Position numbers and translations under genes: made by a program. A model generated the notes under the pieces. It was not told the origin of the DNA. It ran no database searches and saw nothing but the letters and a program-made list of their open reading frames with translations. Below, in pieces: positions 1 to 10,571 of a stretch of DNA of 64,000 bases. Each line of letters starts with the position of its first letter. Position 1 is the stretch's first letter. The stretch is from Humibacter ginsenosidimutans. GTDB lineage: Bacteria > Actinomycetota > Actinomycetes > Actinomycetales > Microbacteriaceae. The stretch is taken from the NCBI RefSeq assembly GCF_007859675.1, contig NZ_CP042305.1, forward strand, positions 2,914,001 through 2,978,000, written 5' to 3'.

Positions 1-22
1 TTGTGTTGTTCGATGGGATTGC

Positions 23-48
23 AGGCCGGTCCCGCTGTGGACGGGCCT
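23..48 (-). terminator. possible hairpin after the permease gene
   Basis: Two 10-nt arms (23-32 and 39-48) pair with one mismatch around a 6-nt loop, 25 nt past the stop codon of the minus-strand permease gene. No U-rich tract follows on the minus strand, so termination here is only possible. Another transporter gene (for example the missing binding protein) could follow beyond the window edge. Confidence 0.25.
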
Positions 49-72
49 TGGGGAGAGCTGTCCTCGTGGTGC

Positions 73-1403
73 CTAGGACAGCGGAAGCTGGTCGACCTTC
101 TCGCCGACGGGCTTGTCGAGGCCCTGCGGCTGCGCCTCGATGCCCTCTTCGGTGATCGTGCTCGCGCGGCGGGGCTTGCCGAACATGCGGCGCACGCCGT
201 TGATGAGCATGCCGGTGATCGACGGGCGGCCCTGCGTCTTGTTGTAGACGTCGAACGCGACGGCGAGCAGCAGCACGAGACCGCGGATGACCGACACCCA
301 CGAGGCGTCGAGTCCGAGCAGTGAGAGGCCGTTGGAGAGGAACGCCATCACCAGACCACCGATGATGGAGCCTGCGACGGTGCCGACGCCACCGAAGATC
401 GCGGCACCACCGACGAAGACGGCGGCGATGGCATCCAGCTCCCATCCGGTGCCGTCGAACGGACCGGATGCCTGCGCGTTGCCCACGAAGACCATGCCGG
501 CGACCGCGGCCAGGACCGACATGTTCATCATCAGCAGGAAGTTGACGCGGCGGGACTTCACGCCGGAGAGCAGGGCGGCGCTGGCATTGCCGCCGACCGC
601 GTAGATGTGACGGCCGAACACGGTGCTGCTGGTGAGGAAGCTGTAGAGCAGGATGAGGATGCCCGCGATGATGCCGACCACGGGGAAGCTCGTTCCGACC
701 CGACCGGTCGCGAACAGATAGGTCGCGAAGATCGTCACGCCGCCCAGCAGCACGACCTTGACCACGCTGACCCACATCGGCTTGGGGGAGGCGCCCATGC
801 GCACGCGCTTGCGGCGGGCGTGCACCTCGGCCCAGATGATGGCGATGAGCACGATGGCGCCGAGGATGAGCGTGGGGTTGCTGTAGCCGAAGTCCGGTCC
901 GAAGTCGGGCAGGAAGCCGTTGCCGATCCAGTTGTACGACGCCGGGGTGGGCACGGCGGTCGAGTTGCCGAACACCTGGTTGAGGCCGCGGAAGATGAGC
1001 TGGCCGGCCAGCGTCACGATGAAGGCGGGGACGCGCACGTAGGCGACCCAGAAGCCCTGCCAGGCGCCGACGACGGCACCGGTGACGAGACCGAGCAGCA
1101 TGGCGACGCCTGCGGGAAGGTGCCATACGGCCATCGACTGCGCGACCACGATGCCCACGAAGGCGGCGACCGAGCCGACCGAGAGGTCGATGTGGCCCGC
1201 GATGATGAGCATGACCATCCCGATCGCCAGGATCAGGATGTAGGAGTACTGCTGCACCATGTTGATGACGTTCGTGGGGTCGAGCGTCAGTCCGGCCGTG
1301 AGCCATTCGAACACGAGGATGATCACGACGAGCGCGATGATCATGCTGTACTGGCTGATGCCGCGCCCTCCGGTGAGGGTGCGCATGCCGTCGGTGAACT
1401 TGC

Positions 1404-1407
<4 letters not shown>
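73..1407 (-). CDS. sugar ABC transporter permease, MmsB/GguB/XylH type
   Basis: A 444-residue polytopic membrane protein, the channel subunit of a CUT2-family monosaccharide importer. The family signature IDLSVGSV lies in the N-terminal third after two hydrophobic segments, and [14 protein letters not shown] and a glycine-rich [11 protein letters not shown] stretch appear further on, as in XylH/MmsB permeases. It is longer than RbsC (~320 aa) because of a basic loop ([10 protein letters not shown]) and a C-terminal cytoplasmic tail, as is usual for MmsB/GguB. The start codon overlaps the stop of the upstream ATPase gene (ATGA), so the two are translationally coupled. Substrate cannot be read from sequence; the CUT2 class imports pentoses and hexoses, and the neighbourhood suggests mannose or mixed monosaccharides. 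Confidence 0.9.
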
Positions 1408-2951
<1,544 letters not shown>

Positions 2952-3084
2952 GAACGGTCCTCTCGCTGTGCGGGCGAGGCGTCCGTGTCGCAAGGCCTTC
3001 TGGCCCATAACGCGTGTCGACGCCGTCGTCCCTTGATGCTGTCGCTGACTCGGGTCGTGCCAGCGAGACGCAACGCTAACACAG

Positions 3085-3107
3085 TTGCATTCACAATGTG
3101 AACGCAA
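3085..3107 (-). promoter_or_regulatory. 23-bp near-perfect palindrome, operator of the second ATPase/permease operon
   Basis: TTGC-A-TTCACA is mirrored by TGTGAA-C-GCAA around a single central base; only one pair of positions breaks the symmetry. It lies about 135 nt upstream of the ATPase start, where a promoter is expected (TTCACA, 17 nt, TTAGCG reads on the minus strand, but the -10 is weak). The rest of the 2952-3229 gap shows no gene. The ROK repressor at 6470-7777 is the nearest candidate ligand, but this is inference. Confidence 0.6.
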
Positions 3108-3229
3108 ATGCGACGGCCGTGAACAGATTGAGATGAACGGGCGAATTCAGGGCGCTCGGATGTCGAGAATCGAGGCGGCGCGACGGGTCGCGAAAGGCGG
3201 CGACGACCGCCGAAAACCCCGTGATCTCC

Positions 3230-4474
3230 TCAGCCGCGCCCGTGACTCGCGCGGGATCGGCGGCTCACCGAGTCGACGATGACGGCGAGCAGCAGCACCG
3301 CTCCCGTGATCATGTATCGAACGGATGAATCGAGATTGAGCAGCGTCAACCCGCTCGAGATCGCCGAGATCACGAGCACGCCGAGCACGGCGGACCAGGC
3401 GTTTCCGCGACCGCCGAAGAGGCTCGTTCCGCCGATGATGGCGGCGGCGATGGCGTTGAGGTTGGTGTCGGCGGAGCCCGTGAGGGTGGTCGCCGAGCCG
3501 AGCCGCGCGGCCGCGAGCACACCGCCGAGCGCGGCGAACGCCGAACAGATCATGAAGGCCGTGACGAGCGTGCGGGTGACCGGCAGACCGGCGCGGCGCG
3601 CGGCATCCACATTGCCTCCCACGGCGAACACCGAACGGCCCCAGCGCGTGCGTCGGAGCAGGTACGACATCACCACCACGAGCAGCAGGAACAGCAGCGG
3701 CATGACGGCCGTGCCGCGGTCGAGCGACAGGTACCAGACCGCGACACTCAGTGCGGCGGCGAGGATCACCGCCTTGGCGATGGGCACGGAGGGATGCTCA
3801 GCAGGCAGCTGCGCGTTCATCCTCCTGCGCCTGCGCGCCAGCCCCGAGAACAGCAGACCGAGTGAGGCGAGCCCGACGATCGTGTACGCCGCCCACGGCG
3901 GCAGGAACCACGTGTTCGCGAACTGCACGAGCGGGTCGGAGAACGGGATGTTGATCGACCCGTTCGGCCCGAGCAGCGCGAGCTGCACACCCAGGAACGC
4001 GAGCAGCCCGGCGAGCGTGATCACGAAGCTCGGCACGCCGAACCGCGTGAGCAGGAAGCCGTAGAAGATGCCGATCACGGCGCCGGCCGCGACCGCGGCG
4101 ACGACGCCGACGAGCATCGGCCAGCCGAGCTGCATGGCCGACACACCGACGATGGCGCTGGCAAGGCCGCTGACCGAGCCGACGGAGAGATCGATCTGCG
4201 CGACGAGCAGCACCACGACGGTGCCCAGCGCGATCACGCCGAGCGGCGCGGCCTGCAACGTGAGGTTGACCAGGTTGCCCGGGGCCAGGAACCGCGGGTT
4301 CGCCAGCTGGAACAGCACGGCGATGATGACGAGCCCGCAGACGACGGGAAGCGAGCCGAGATCGCCGTCGCGCAGCCGCGCGACGAAGCCGGAGCCGAGG
4401 TCGCGCAGGGTGTACGCGGCACCGGAGTCGAGGCGCTCGCGCGCCGTGAGGGCGGTGCGGGCATCCCGGGTCAT
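3230..4474 (-). CDS. sugar ABC transporter permease (CUT2 family)
   Basis: A 414-residue integral membrane permease of the RbsC/XylH/FrcC superfamily. It carries [11 protein letters not shown] after the second hydrophobic segment, FAVGGNVDAARRAGL in the conserved cytoplasmic loop and SLFGGRGNAWSA near the C-terminus. A basic cytoplasmic loop (GLARRRRRMN) interrupts the membrane segments as in its paralogue at 73-1407. The start codon overlaps the stop of the ATPase gene (ATGA at 4471-4474), the third such overlap in a row, so ROK repressor, binding protein, ATPase and permease are one translationally coupled unit. The frame continues open upstream through the ATPase gene, but that stretch is its shadow. 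Confidence 0.9.
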   Translation of the reverse strand: MTRDARTALTARERLDSGAAYTLRDLGSGFVARLRDGDLGSLPVVCGLVIIAVLFQLANPRFLAPGNLVNLTLQAAPLGVIALGTVVVLLVAQIDLSVGSVSGLASAIVGVSAMQLGWPMLVGVVAAVAAGAVIGIFYGFLLTRFGVPSFVITLAGLLAFLGVQLALLGPNGSINIPFSDPLVQFANTWFLPPWAAYTIVGLASLGLLFSGLARRRRRMNAQLPAEHPSVPIAKAVILAAALSVAVWYLSLDRGTAVMPLLFLLLVVVMSYLLRRTRWGRSVFAVGGNVDAARRAGLPVTRTLVTAFMICSAFAALGGVLAAARLGSATTLTGSADTNLNAIAAAIIGGTSLFGGRGNAWSAVLGVLVISAISSGLTLLNLDSSVRYMITGAVLLLAVIVDSVSRRSRASHGRG

Positions 4475-5379
4475 CGCGGTCCTCCGTCGCGGGGGTCGAA
4501 CGTGCCGCCTGGCGTGCTGCCCGGTCGGGTGTCGGGCGACCGCATGTCGAACGACCGCTCGCGCGGGTCGTCTTCCGGGGTGCCCTCCTCGAGATTCAGC
4601 ACGCCCGTGATCGAGGCGATGATGTTCTCGTAGCTCATCTCCGGCGCCCTGAACCTGCCGTTGACCCGGCCGAGGCGCAGCACGATCACCCGGTCGGCCA
4701 CCGCCTGCACGTCGGCCATGTTGTGACTGATCAGCACGACGCAGTGCCCGCGATCGCGCAGGAGTTCGATGAGATTGAGCACCTCGGCGGTCTGCGCGAT
4801 GCCGAGCGCCGCGGTGGGCTCGTCGAGAATGACCACGGCGGGCTCGCCGATCAGCGATCTGGCGATGGCCACGATCTGTCGCTGGCCGCCCGAGAGGGTC
4901 GCGACGGGCATCCGGACCGAAGGGATGCGCGCGGACAGCCGGCGCAGCAGCTCCCACGATCGCTGCTCCATCGCCTCCTCGTCGAGCGGGCCGTGCCCGA
5001 GCTCCTGACCGAGGAAGAGGTTCGCCACCACGTCGAGGTTGTCGCACAGCGCGAGGTCCTGGAACACCGTGGCGATGCCGAGGTCGCGGGATGCCGACGG
5101 CGACGGGATCGAGACCGCGCGGCCCTCGAATTCCACGGTTCCGGCATCCTGCGTGTGCACCCCGGCGAGGATCTTCACCAGGGTCGACTTGCCGGCGCCG
5201 TTGTCGCCGACCAGCGCGACGACCTCGCCGGGATACAGGTCGAGGTCGACCGTGCGCAGTGCCTGGATGTGGCCGAACGACTTGCTGATGCCGCGCATGC
5301 GCACGACGGGAACGACCGAGGAGCCGGCAGCGCCGCCGGCGTCGGTCGTCACGTCGTCATCTCCTGGGATGAGACTCAT
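4471..5379 (-). CDS. sugar ABC transporter ATP-binding protein, single NBD (FrcA-like)
   Basis: A 302-residue ATPase with one nucleotide-binding domain: Walker A GDNGAGKST, Q-loop VFQDLALCDNLDVV, signature LSGGQRQ, Walker [13 protein letters not shown] and the switch His in LISHNMADV. CUT2 ATPases usually carry two fused domains (~500 aa, like the one at 1404-2951); the single-domain form resembles FrcA, whose system takes up fructose, mannose and ribose in Sinorhizobium (family knowledge). That fits a mannose-centred locus but does not prove it. There is a 20-residue low-complexity N-terminal lead and a ~50-residue charged C-terminal tail. It overlaps both neighbours by ATGA. Confidence 0.9.
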   Translation of the reverse strand: MSLIPGDDDVTTDAGGAAGSSVVPVVRMRGISKSFGHIQALRTVDLDLYPGEVVALVGDNGAGKSTLVKILAGVHTQDAGTVEFEGRAVSIPSPSASRDLGIATVFQDLALCDNLDVVANLFLGQELGHGPLDEEAMEQRSWELLRRLSARIPSVRMPVATLSGGQRQIVAIARSLIGEPAVVILDEPTAALGIAQTAEVLNLIELLRDRGHCVVLISHNMADVQAVADRVIVLRLGRVNGRFRAPEMSYENIIASITGVLNLEEGTPEDDPRERSFDMRSPDTRPGSTPGGTFDPRDGGPR

Positions 5380-6473
5380 GTGATGCCGTATTCCTTGCAG
5401 TAGCTCGCGTAGGCGGGTGTGCAGATCTGGGCGACCGTGTGGAATCCGCTGTCGATCACCACGCGCTTCACGTTCTTCAGCGTCACGCTGACGGGTGTGA
5501 GCGTGACGGTCGGAACGGACTTGCCGCCGGCCTTGGTGACGCTCGTGCCGGTCGGTGTTCCCCCGTCCACGATCGTGAGCGCGGCGTCGGCGGCGATGGC
5601 CGCCTGTTTGCGAATGGGCTTGTACACGGTCATGTACTGGGTTCCGGCGAGGATGCGCTGCACGGCGGCGATCTCGGCATCCTGCCCCGTCGTCGGCGGA
5701 ACGGGCTGGATGCCGCCCGCCTGCAGGGCCTCGATGGCGCCTTGCGCGAGGCCGTCGTTGGCCGCGTACACGCCGGCGATCTTCGAGCCGAACTGGGTGA
5801 TCTGGCCCGCCACCCAGCTCTGCGCCTCCGATCCCGCCCAGTCGGGGGTGTCGTATTCGGCGAGCACCTTGTAACCGGACTTGTCGATCACCGAATGCGC
5901 GCCCTGCTTGTACAGGCGAGCGTTGTTGTCGGTGGGCGAGCCATTGACCATGAGGATGCCCGAACCGGCAGGCGCGTGCAGCTCACGCAGGCGATCGACC
6001 AGCGCCTGCGCCTGCAGCACTCCGACCTCCGAGTTGTCGGCAGACACGAAGAAGGAGAGATCGGGGCTGTTGATGATGCGGTCGTACGCGATCACCGGAA
6101 CGCCCTTGCTCGTCGCCTCGTTCACGATGGATGCCGCCGACTGGCCGTCCACGGCATCCAGAACGAGCACCGCCACGCCCTGGGCGAGCATCGATTCCGC
6201 CTGCTGCTGCTGACGCGCCGCATCGGCCGAGGCGTTCTGGTAGGCCACCGTGCAGCCGGGGCACTTGGCGTGGATGCGCGCCTCGAACGCGGGCCTGTCG
6301 GCCGACTCGTACCTGGTGTTCGTCGAGTCGGGCAGCAGCAGGCCGATGGTCGCGTGCGCGGGGTCGACGGCGGCATGCGTCGTGTCGCCGGGCGAGACCG
6401 CGTTCGAACACCCGACGAGGGTGAGCGCGCAGACAACGACGGCGAGCAGTGAACCCGCTCGTTTCGCCTTCAT
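5376..6473 (-). CDS. sugar-binding lipoprotein of ABC importer (XylF/RbsB-like)
   Basis: A 365-residue extracellular receptor of the Peripla_BP_4 type. The lipobox LTLVGC places the lipidated Cys at residue 22; a Ser/Ala/Thr linker follows. The mature part opens with ATIGLLLPDSTNTRYE, then QQQAESMLAQGVAVLVLDAVD and GVPVIAYDRIINSP, the XylF-like pattern for a two-lobe monosaccharide receptor. GVYAANDGLAQGAIEAL marks the second lobe. Two Cys near each end may form a disulfide. It sits between the ROK repressor and the single-domain ATPase with ATGA overlaps on both sides. Ligand specificity is not determinable by eye; mannose, xylose or related sugars are possible. Confidence 0.88.
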   Translation of the reverse strand: MKAKRAGSLLAVVVCALTLVGCSNAVSPGDTTHAAVDPAHATIGLLLPDSTNTRYESADRPAFEARIHAKCPGCTVAYQNASADAARQQQQAESMLAQGVAVLVLDAVDGQSAASIVNEATSKGVPVIAYDRIINSPDLSFFVSADNSEVGVLQAQALVDRLRELHAPAGSGILMVNGSPTDNNARLYKQGAHSVIDKSGYKVLAEYDTPDWAGSEAQSWVAGQITQFGSKIAGVYAANDGLAQGAIEALQAGGIQPVPPTTGQDAEIAAVQRILAGTQYMTVYKPIRKQAAIAADAALTIVDGGTPTGTSVTKAGGKSVPTVTLTPVSVTLKNVKRVVIDSGFHTVAQICTPAYASYCKEYGIT

Positions 6474-7777
6474 TCGGCGGCGTCCTCCGCATGGGTGGAA
6501 TCGTCGGTCTGGATCGAGACCCGGTCGACGGCCATCGCGACGGCACCCATCGCCGCAGCTCCGACCCCCAGCTGGCTCTGCACGATCTCGGGCGCCAGCT
6601 GCGCGCCGGCGAGCACCGAGCGCTCGACCTCGCGCCGCATCGGCCCGAGCAGCAGCTCGCCCGACCGGCCGAGCTCGCCGCCGACCACGATCCGCTCCGG
6701 ATCGAGCAGGTTGCAGAGGTTGGCCGTCGCCACGCCGATCGCGCTGCCGGCGTCGGCGATCGCGCGGATGGCATCCGACTCACCCGACATGGCGCGCACG
6801 ATCACGTCTTGCAGCTTGATGCCGCGGTTGCCCGACTGCAGCCGTTCGATGAGGGCGGCACCGCCTGCGATGGCCTGCACACAGCCGCGGTTGCCGCACT
6901 CGCACACCGGTCCGTCCTGCTGGATCACCGTGTGCCCGAGTTCACCGGCCATGCCGCCGTGCCCCGAGTAGACGCGGCCGCCGAGTACGAGGCCGGCACC
7001 GATGCGGTCGCCGACGTCGACGAAGATGACGTCTTCTTTGCCACGGGCGGCGCCCAGCCGCAGCTCGCCGAGGGCCGCGGCGTTGGCATCCGTGTCGACG
7101 AAGACCGGTCGCTTCAACCGCTCCTGCAGCACGTCGGAGACCTCGACGCCGTCCCAGCCGCGCAGGATGCCGCGGCGGGCGATGCGCCCCGTGCGCCGGT
7201 CAACGGGTGCGGGCAACGCGACGCCGACGGCGAGCAGGTCGAGCATGCCTGCGCCAGCCGACTCGAGCATGTCGGCCAGCAGCAGCATCACGCGGTCGAG
7301 CTCGTTGTCGGCCCTGTGGTCTTTGGCCAGTGGCATGTGGGTCTCTGCGACGACCGTGTAGGCGGCATCCGCGATCGAGATGCGCAGGTGCCTCGTGGAG
7401 AAGTGCACGCCCGCGACGAGGCCGAGATCGTGGGCGAGCGTGACATGCTGGGCGCGCCTGCCGCTCCTCGTGCCGGGTGCCGTGTTGAGCACGCCGGCAC
7501 CGGTCAGCTCTTTGACGATGTTCGAGACCGTGGCGGGCGAGAGGCCGGTGAGGCCCGCGAGCTCGATCTGGCTCAGCCCGCCGTAGCGCTTGACGGCGTC
7601 GACGATCCGGCCGCGATTGGCTTCACGAAGTGAAGTCTGCGACCCCGGCGTACGACGATGGGCTGCCACGGCTACACGATACGCGATGCGGGCTTCGGGA
7701 TCGCCGTGGGAATCACGGTCTGCCGGCCCTCTTCCGACTGCGAGCACCGACGCGAGAAAAGAGGAGAGGGATGTCAT
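6470..7777 (-). CDS. ROK-family transcriptional repressor (NagC/XylR type)
   Basis: A 435-residue regulator. A winged HTH (SQIELAGLTGLSPATVSNIV, about residues 69-88) is followed by a ROK sugar-binding domain with VFVDTDANAAALGE, GAGLVLGGRVYSGHGGMAGELGH and the structural zinc motif CECGNRGC. It probably represses the coupled transporter genes until a sugar or sugar phosphate binds. The far N-terminus is uncertain: the ATG at 7777 has no ribosome site but lies 3 nt after the kinase stop, which would allow coupling. GTG codons near residues 35-37 (about 7669-7675) are better placed relative to the HTH. It overlaps the binding-protein gene by ATGA. Confidence 0.88.
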   Translation of the reverse strand: MTSLSSFLASVLAVGRGPADRDSHGDPEARIAYRVAVAAHRRTPGSQTSLREANRGRIVDAVKRYGGLSQIELAGLTGLSPATVSNIVKELTGAGVLNTAPGTRSGRRAQHVTLAHDLGLVAGVHFSTRHLRISIADAAYTVVAETHMPLAKDHRADNELDRVMLLLADMLESAGAGMLDLLAVGVALPAPVDRRTGRIARRGILRGWDGVEVSDVLQERLKRPVFVDTDANAAALGELRLGAARGKEDVIFVDVGDRIGAGLVLGGRVYSGHGGMAGELGHTVIQQDGPVCECGNRGCVQAIAGGAALIERLQSGNRGIKLQDVIVRAMSGESDAIRAIADAGSAIGVATANLCNLLDPERIVVGGELGRSGELLLGPMRREVERSVLAGAQLAPEIVQSQLGVGAAAMGAVAMAVDRVSIQTDDSTHAEDAAE

Positions 7778-7780
7778 GGG

Positions 7781-8725
7781 CTACGCGGGCACGAGGACGT
7801 CGCTTCTGTGCACGAGCGCGGCGGCCCCGATCAGGGGGCCGTCGGCACCGAGGGCCGAGGGTGTGACGACGACATCGCGTGCGTAGCCGACGACGGAGGC
7901 CCCGACCGCCGCGGTCTGCACGATGTCGACGTAATCAGTGGCCGAACGCGAGAACCCGCCGCCGATCGTGACCCGGTGAAGGTCGAGCAGCGTCGCGACG
8001 CTGGCGATCGCCTCGCCGACGGCCGTAGCCGATCGTCTGATCGCCGCGACGGCCACCGGGTCCCCGACGGCGTAGTCCCTGGCGAGATCCTCCCCCGTGC
8101 ACCCGTGCCAACCTCTTTTTCGCGCCCAGCGCACTGATCTCGGCCCGGAGGCGATCCCTTCGAGGGACGCGGCCGCATTCGATCGCCCGGGGCGATGAGT
8201 GTGCACCTGGATCTGGCCGATGTGGCCGGCGTTGCCGGTGTCTCCTCGCAGCGGTCGTCCATCGAGAATGATCCCGCCGCCCACGCCTGTCGACACGACC
8301 ATCGACATGGCGTTCGACGCTCCACGGGTGCCGCCCAACCAGTGCTCGGCCAAGGCGATGCAGGTGCCGTCGAGCCGGAGCATGATCGGACGACCGGCCA
8401 TCGCGGGGGAGATGAGCTCGGTGATGCGCAGACCATGCAGGGCCGGCAGGTTGATGGGCCAGATGCTGTCGTCCTCGCGGCGGAGCGGGCCGGCCGATCC
8501 GATCCCGCAGCCCAGAAGCTCGTCTGCGCCGACTGCTTCGAGCGCGCCGCGTGTCACGTGGATGATCGCCTCGTCGAGCTGGGATCGCGATGCAGTCGGA
8601 CCGGTCGGAGTCCTGTGCCGACTGCCCGCTTTGATCGTGCCGTCGGCAGCAACCAGGGCTGCCTCCACCTTCGTGCCGCCGAGATCGATCGCGAGTGCGA
8701 CGGTTCTGATGGCTCGATCGGACAT
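7781..8725 (-). CDS. ROK-family sugar kinase
   Basis: A 314-residue cytoplasmic kinase that should phosphorylate a hexose at the start of catabolism. The ATP phosphate loop is IDLGGTKVEAAL (residues ~13-24); STGVGGGIILDG and TGNAGHIGQIQV are the ROK core. Unusually, the CxCGxxGC zinc motif that normally follows the GHI/GHM helix is absent: the region reads HRPGRSNAAASLEG with no Cys. Start at 8725 was chosen because the kinase motif begins 12 residues later; the frame is open upstream but passes through an operator at 8869-8884. Divergent from the LacI gene. With GH92 mannosidases next door, mannose (or fructose) is the likely substrate (inference). Confidence 0.85.
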   Translation of the reverse strand: MSDRAIRTVALAIDLGGTKVEAALVAADGTIKAGSRHRTPTGPTASRSQLDEAIIHVTRGALEAVGADELLGCGIGSAGPLRREDDSIWPINLPALHGLRITELISPAMAGRPIMLRLDGTCIALAEHWLGGTRGASNAMSMVVSTGVGGGIILDGRPLRGDTGNAGHIGQIQVHTHRPGRSNAAASLEGIASGPRSVRWARKRGWHGCTGEDLARDYAVGDPVAVAAIRRSATAVGEAIASVATLLDLHRVTIGGGFSRSATDYVDIVQTAAVGASVVGYARDVVVTPSALGADGPLIGAAALVHRSDVLVPA

Positions 8726-8868
8726 GTAGGTGGAAGGGCTCTCTCGTTCGGTGACGTCGTTCGGCACGCCCTCTCGTACCGCGGAGGCGGTGAGCCGCGA
8801 GGCCGCGATCGTCGATCCGGCCCGCGGGACAGCGGTGGGCGAGGGGGAATCCCGCTCCGAGAGCATAC

Positions 8869-8884
8869 ATGTCAACGCTGACAT
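8869..8884 (-). promoter_or_regulatory. LacI-type operator in front of the ROK kinase
   Basis: ATGTCAGCGTTGACAT on the minus strand, a near-perfect palindrome with central CG, as is typical for LacI-family operators. The identical 16-mer, in the same orientation relative to its gene, lies before the first GH92 gene at 10572-10587. It contains a TTGACA -35-like hexamer reading toward the kinase, so bound repressor would block that promoter. The downstream -10 is unclear (TATGCT lies directly beside the operator). Confidence 0.75.
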
Positions 8885-9070
8885 CGCATACGCGGCAGAC
8901 GAAGCGCGCGTCGGAGACGACGGACGCCCCACGGCCGGCGACTGATCGACTCGTCGCGTCCGCGAGCGTTCAGCGCTTCGGTCGATCACGAAGAACCCCT
9001 CGATTCCGCTGCAGAATCGGCGCGAATCGGCATAAGACGGCGTGTTAGCCTACGGACGGATCTGACCGAT

Positions 9071-9091
9071 GCCCTCGTCTGACACGAGGGC
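9071..9091 (+). promoter_or_regulatory. leader hairpin masking the LacI gene ribosome site
   Basis: GCCCTCGT (9071-9078) and ACGAGGGC (9084-9091) form a perfect 8-bp stem with a 5-nt loop, ending 6 nt before the GTG start at 9098. The only purine-rich ribosome site candidate (GAGGG) lies inside the 3' arm, so the stem could limit translation of the regulator. Confidence 0.45.
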
Positions 9092-9097
9092 TGGGTT

Positions 9098-10186
9098 GTG
9101 GCGGAGATGGGCGGCGTGAGAATGGCGGACTCCACCACGTCAGGCGATGGCCGACGGGCGTCAGCCCCGCGGCCGCTGGGTCGGCCGACGATGAACGATG
9201 TTGCGCGCGAGGTCGGCGTGAGCGCCAAGACTGTCTCGCGTGTTGTCAACGATGACGCGCATGTCAGCCCGGCCACCGCGGCACGGATCAACGACGCGAT
9301 CGAGAGACTCGGCTTCCGGCGCAATGAGAGCGCGCGGCTGCTTCGTCAAGGCACTGCATCGACCATCGGGCTTCTGCTGGAAGATGTCTCGGACCCGTTC
9401 TACGGAGCGTTGACGAGAGCTGTCGAGGAGAGCGTGCTGGCGCACGATCATCAACTGCTCGTGTCATCGTCGGCCGAGGACGCGCATCGAGCAGACCGTC
9501 TCATCGCCGCTTTCGTGTCCAGAGGCGTCGGGGGACTCATCCTCGCACCGGCGACGGGGCTCGATGAGAAGCTGCTGGCCGACGAGCGCGCGAAGAACTG
9601 CCCGGTTGTGGCGTTCGACCGCCCCCTGGAAGAGCTCGATGTCGACACGGTGCTCGCCGACAACCGTGGAGGCACGATCGCGGGCGTACGTCATCTGATC
9701 GAGCGCGGTCATCGCCGTATCGCGTTCTTCGGCGACGCGGACTCCGTGTACACAGCGAGGGAACGACGGGCGGGGTACCGGGATGCGCTTGCCGACGCGG
9801 GCATCCCGTTCGACCCGGAACTCGTGCTGATGCTCCAGCCCGACGAACGGGCAGGAACTGAGGCGCTCGGAATGCTCGCGGCGTCCGCGGATCCGCCCAC
9901 CGCGGTCTTCGCCGGCAACAACAGGTGGAGCGTGCAGCTTCTGCGAGCCCTGGTGAGGCATCCGATCGGTCTCGCGTACGTCGGTTTCGACGACTTCGAG
10001 CTTGCCGACGTCGTTCAGCCTGGAGTCACGGTCGTGACCCAGGACCCCGCTGCCATGGGGCGCGTCGCCGCCGATCTTCTGTTCCGGAGGATCGACGGTG
10101 ACGACGGGCCCGCGCAGCGGGTGCAGCTCTCGACCGCGTTGATCGAGCGAGGCTCGGGCGAGCGCCTCGGCCCGTTCGTGGGCTGA
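9098..10186 (+). CDS. LacI-family transcriptional regulator
   Basis: A 362-residue DNA-binding regulator. The LacI HTH and hinge are clear: MNDVAREVGVSAKTVSRVVN (residues ~32-51), ATAARINDAIERLGF, then the ligand domain beginning TIGLLLEDVSDPFYGAL. VAFDRPLEELDVDTVLADN and GIAYVGFDDFEL-type segments (here LAYVGFDDFELAD) are family landmarks. A ~30-residue Ser/Thr/Arg-rich lead precedes the HTH; starts at 9098 (GTG), 9107 or 9122 are all possible. Flanking identical operators at 8869 and 10572 make it the probable repressor of both the kinase/transporter side and the mannosidase operon, with a sugar inducer (inference). Confidence 0.93.
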   Translation: MAEMGGVRMADSTTSGDGRRASAPRPLGRPTMNDVAREVGVSAKTVSRVVNDDAHVSPATAARINDAIERLGFRRNESARLLRQGTASTIGLLLEDVSDPFYGALTRAVEESVLAHDHQLLVSSSAEDAHRADRLIAAFVSRGVGGLILAPATGLDEKLLADERAKNCPVVAFDRPLEELDVDTVLADNRGGTIAGVRHLIERGHRRIAFFGDADSVYTARERRAGYRDALADAGIPFDPELVLMLQPDERAGTEALGMLAASADPPTAVFAGNNRWSVQLLRALVRHPIGLAYVGFDDFELADVVQPGVTVVTQDPAAMGRVAADLLFRRIDGDDGPAQRVQLSTALIERGSGERLGPFVG

Positions 10187-10571
10187 ACCGGAAGGGCGCC
10201 GTGGCGACGCCTCCGAAGGACGCGTCGCGATAGCCGTGCTGATCAGGTCGCTTCCGTCATGCAGGCTGCATGCTCGCCGCATTGACGTCCGGCTCCTGTG
10301 TGGGGAGATCCGTGATCGCGGTCATGACTGCGATGACACGGCACGACCGATACGAAACGCTTCGCAAACTCGTCGGAGGAAGCGGGGTGCCGCGGCAAGA
10401 ACGGCCGTCTTGGCTGACGGCTGAGCTCCGCTCACCCCAGGCGACGTGGATGCAGATATCCGCAGAGTCGGGGAAGAACGGGCGGTGCCGGGCCGTTCTT
10501 CGATCTGGCGGTCGCGGGCGAAGAGACTCGATGAGAGCCCGTCCCATGGTTCGGTTTTGACACTCGATTCA

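Larger units (their letters stand above)
8726..9097. other. 372-nt divergent control region between ROK kinase and LacI gene
   Basis: No gene is supported here. It holds the 16-bp LacI-type palindrome at 8869-8884, a possible -10 for the regulator gene (TAGCCT at 9046-9051) and a leader hairpin at 9071-9091. The minus-strand frame through it is open but lacks start-site support. Confidence 0.6.

Noticed and set aside
7750..7790. Purine-rich ribosome-like site and ATG on the plus strand at 7778
   Set aside because: The following plus-strand frame is short, antisense to the ROK kinase and has no recognisable protein.
10474..10500. Hairpin in the region before the GH92 operon as a terminator
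   Set aside because: Stem of 8 bp with an 11-nt loop and no U tract on either strand; kept only as a note in the region entry.
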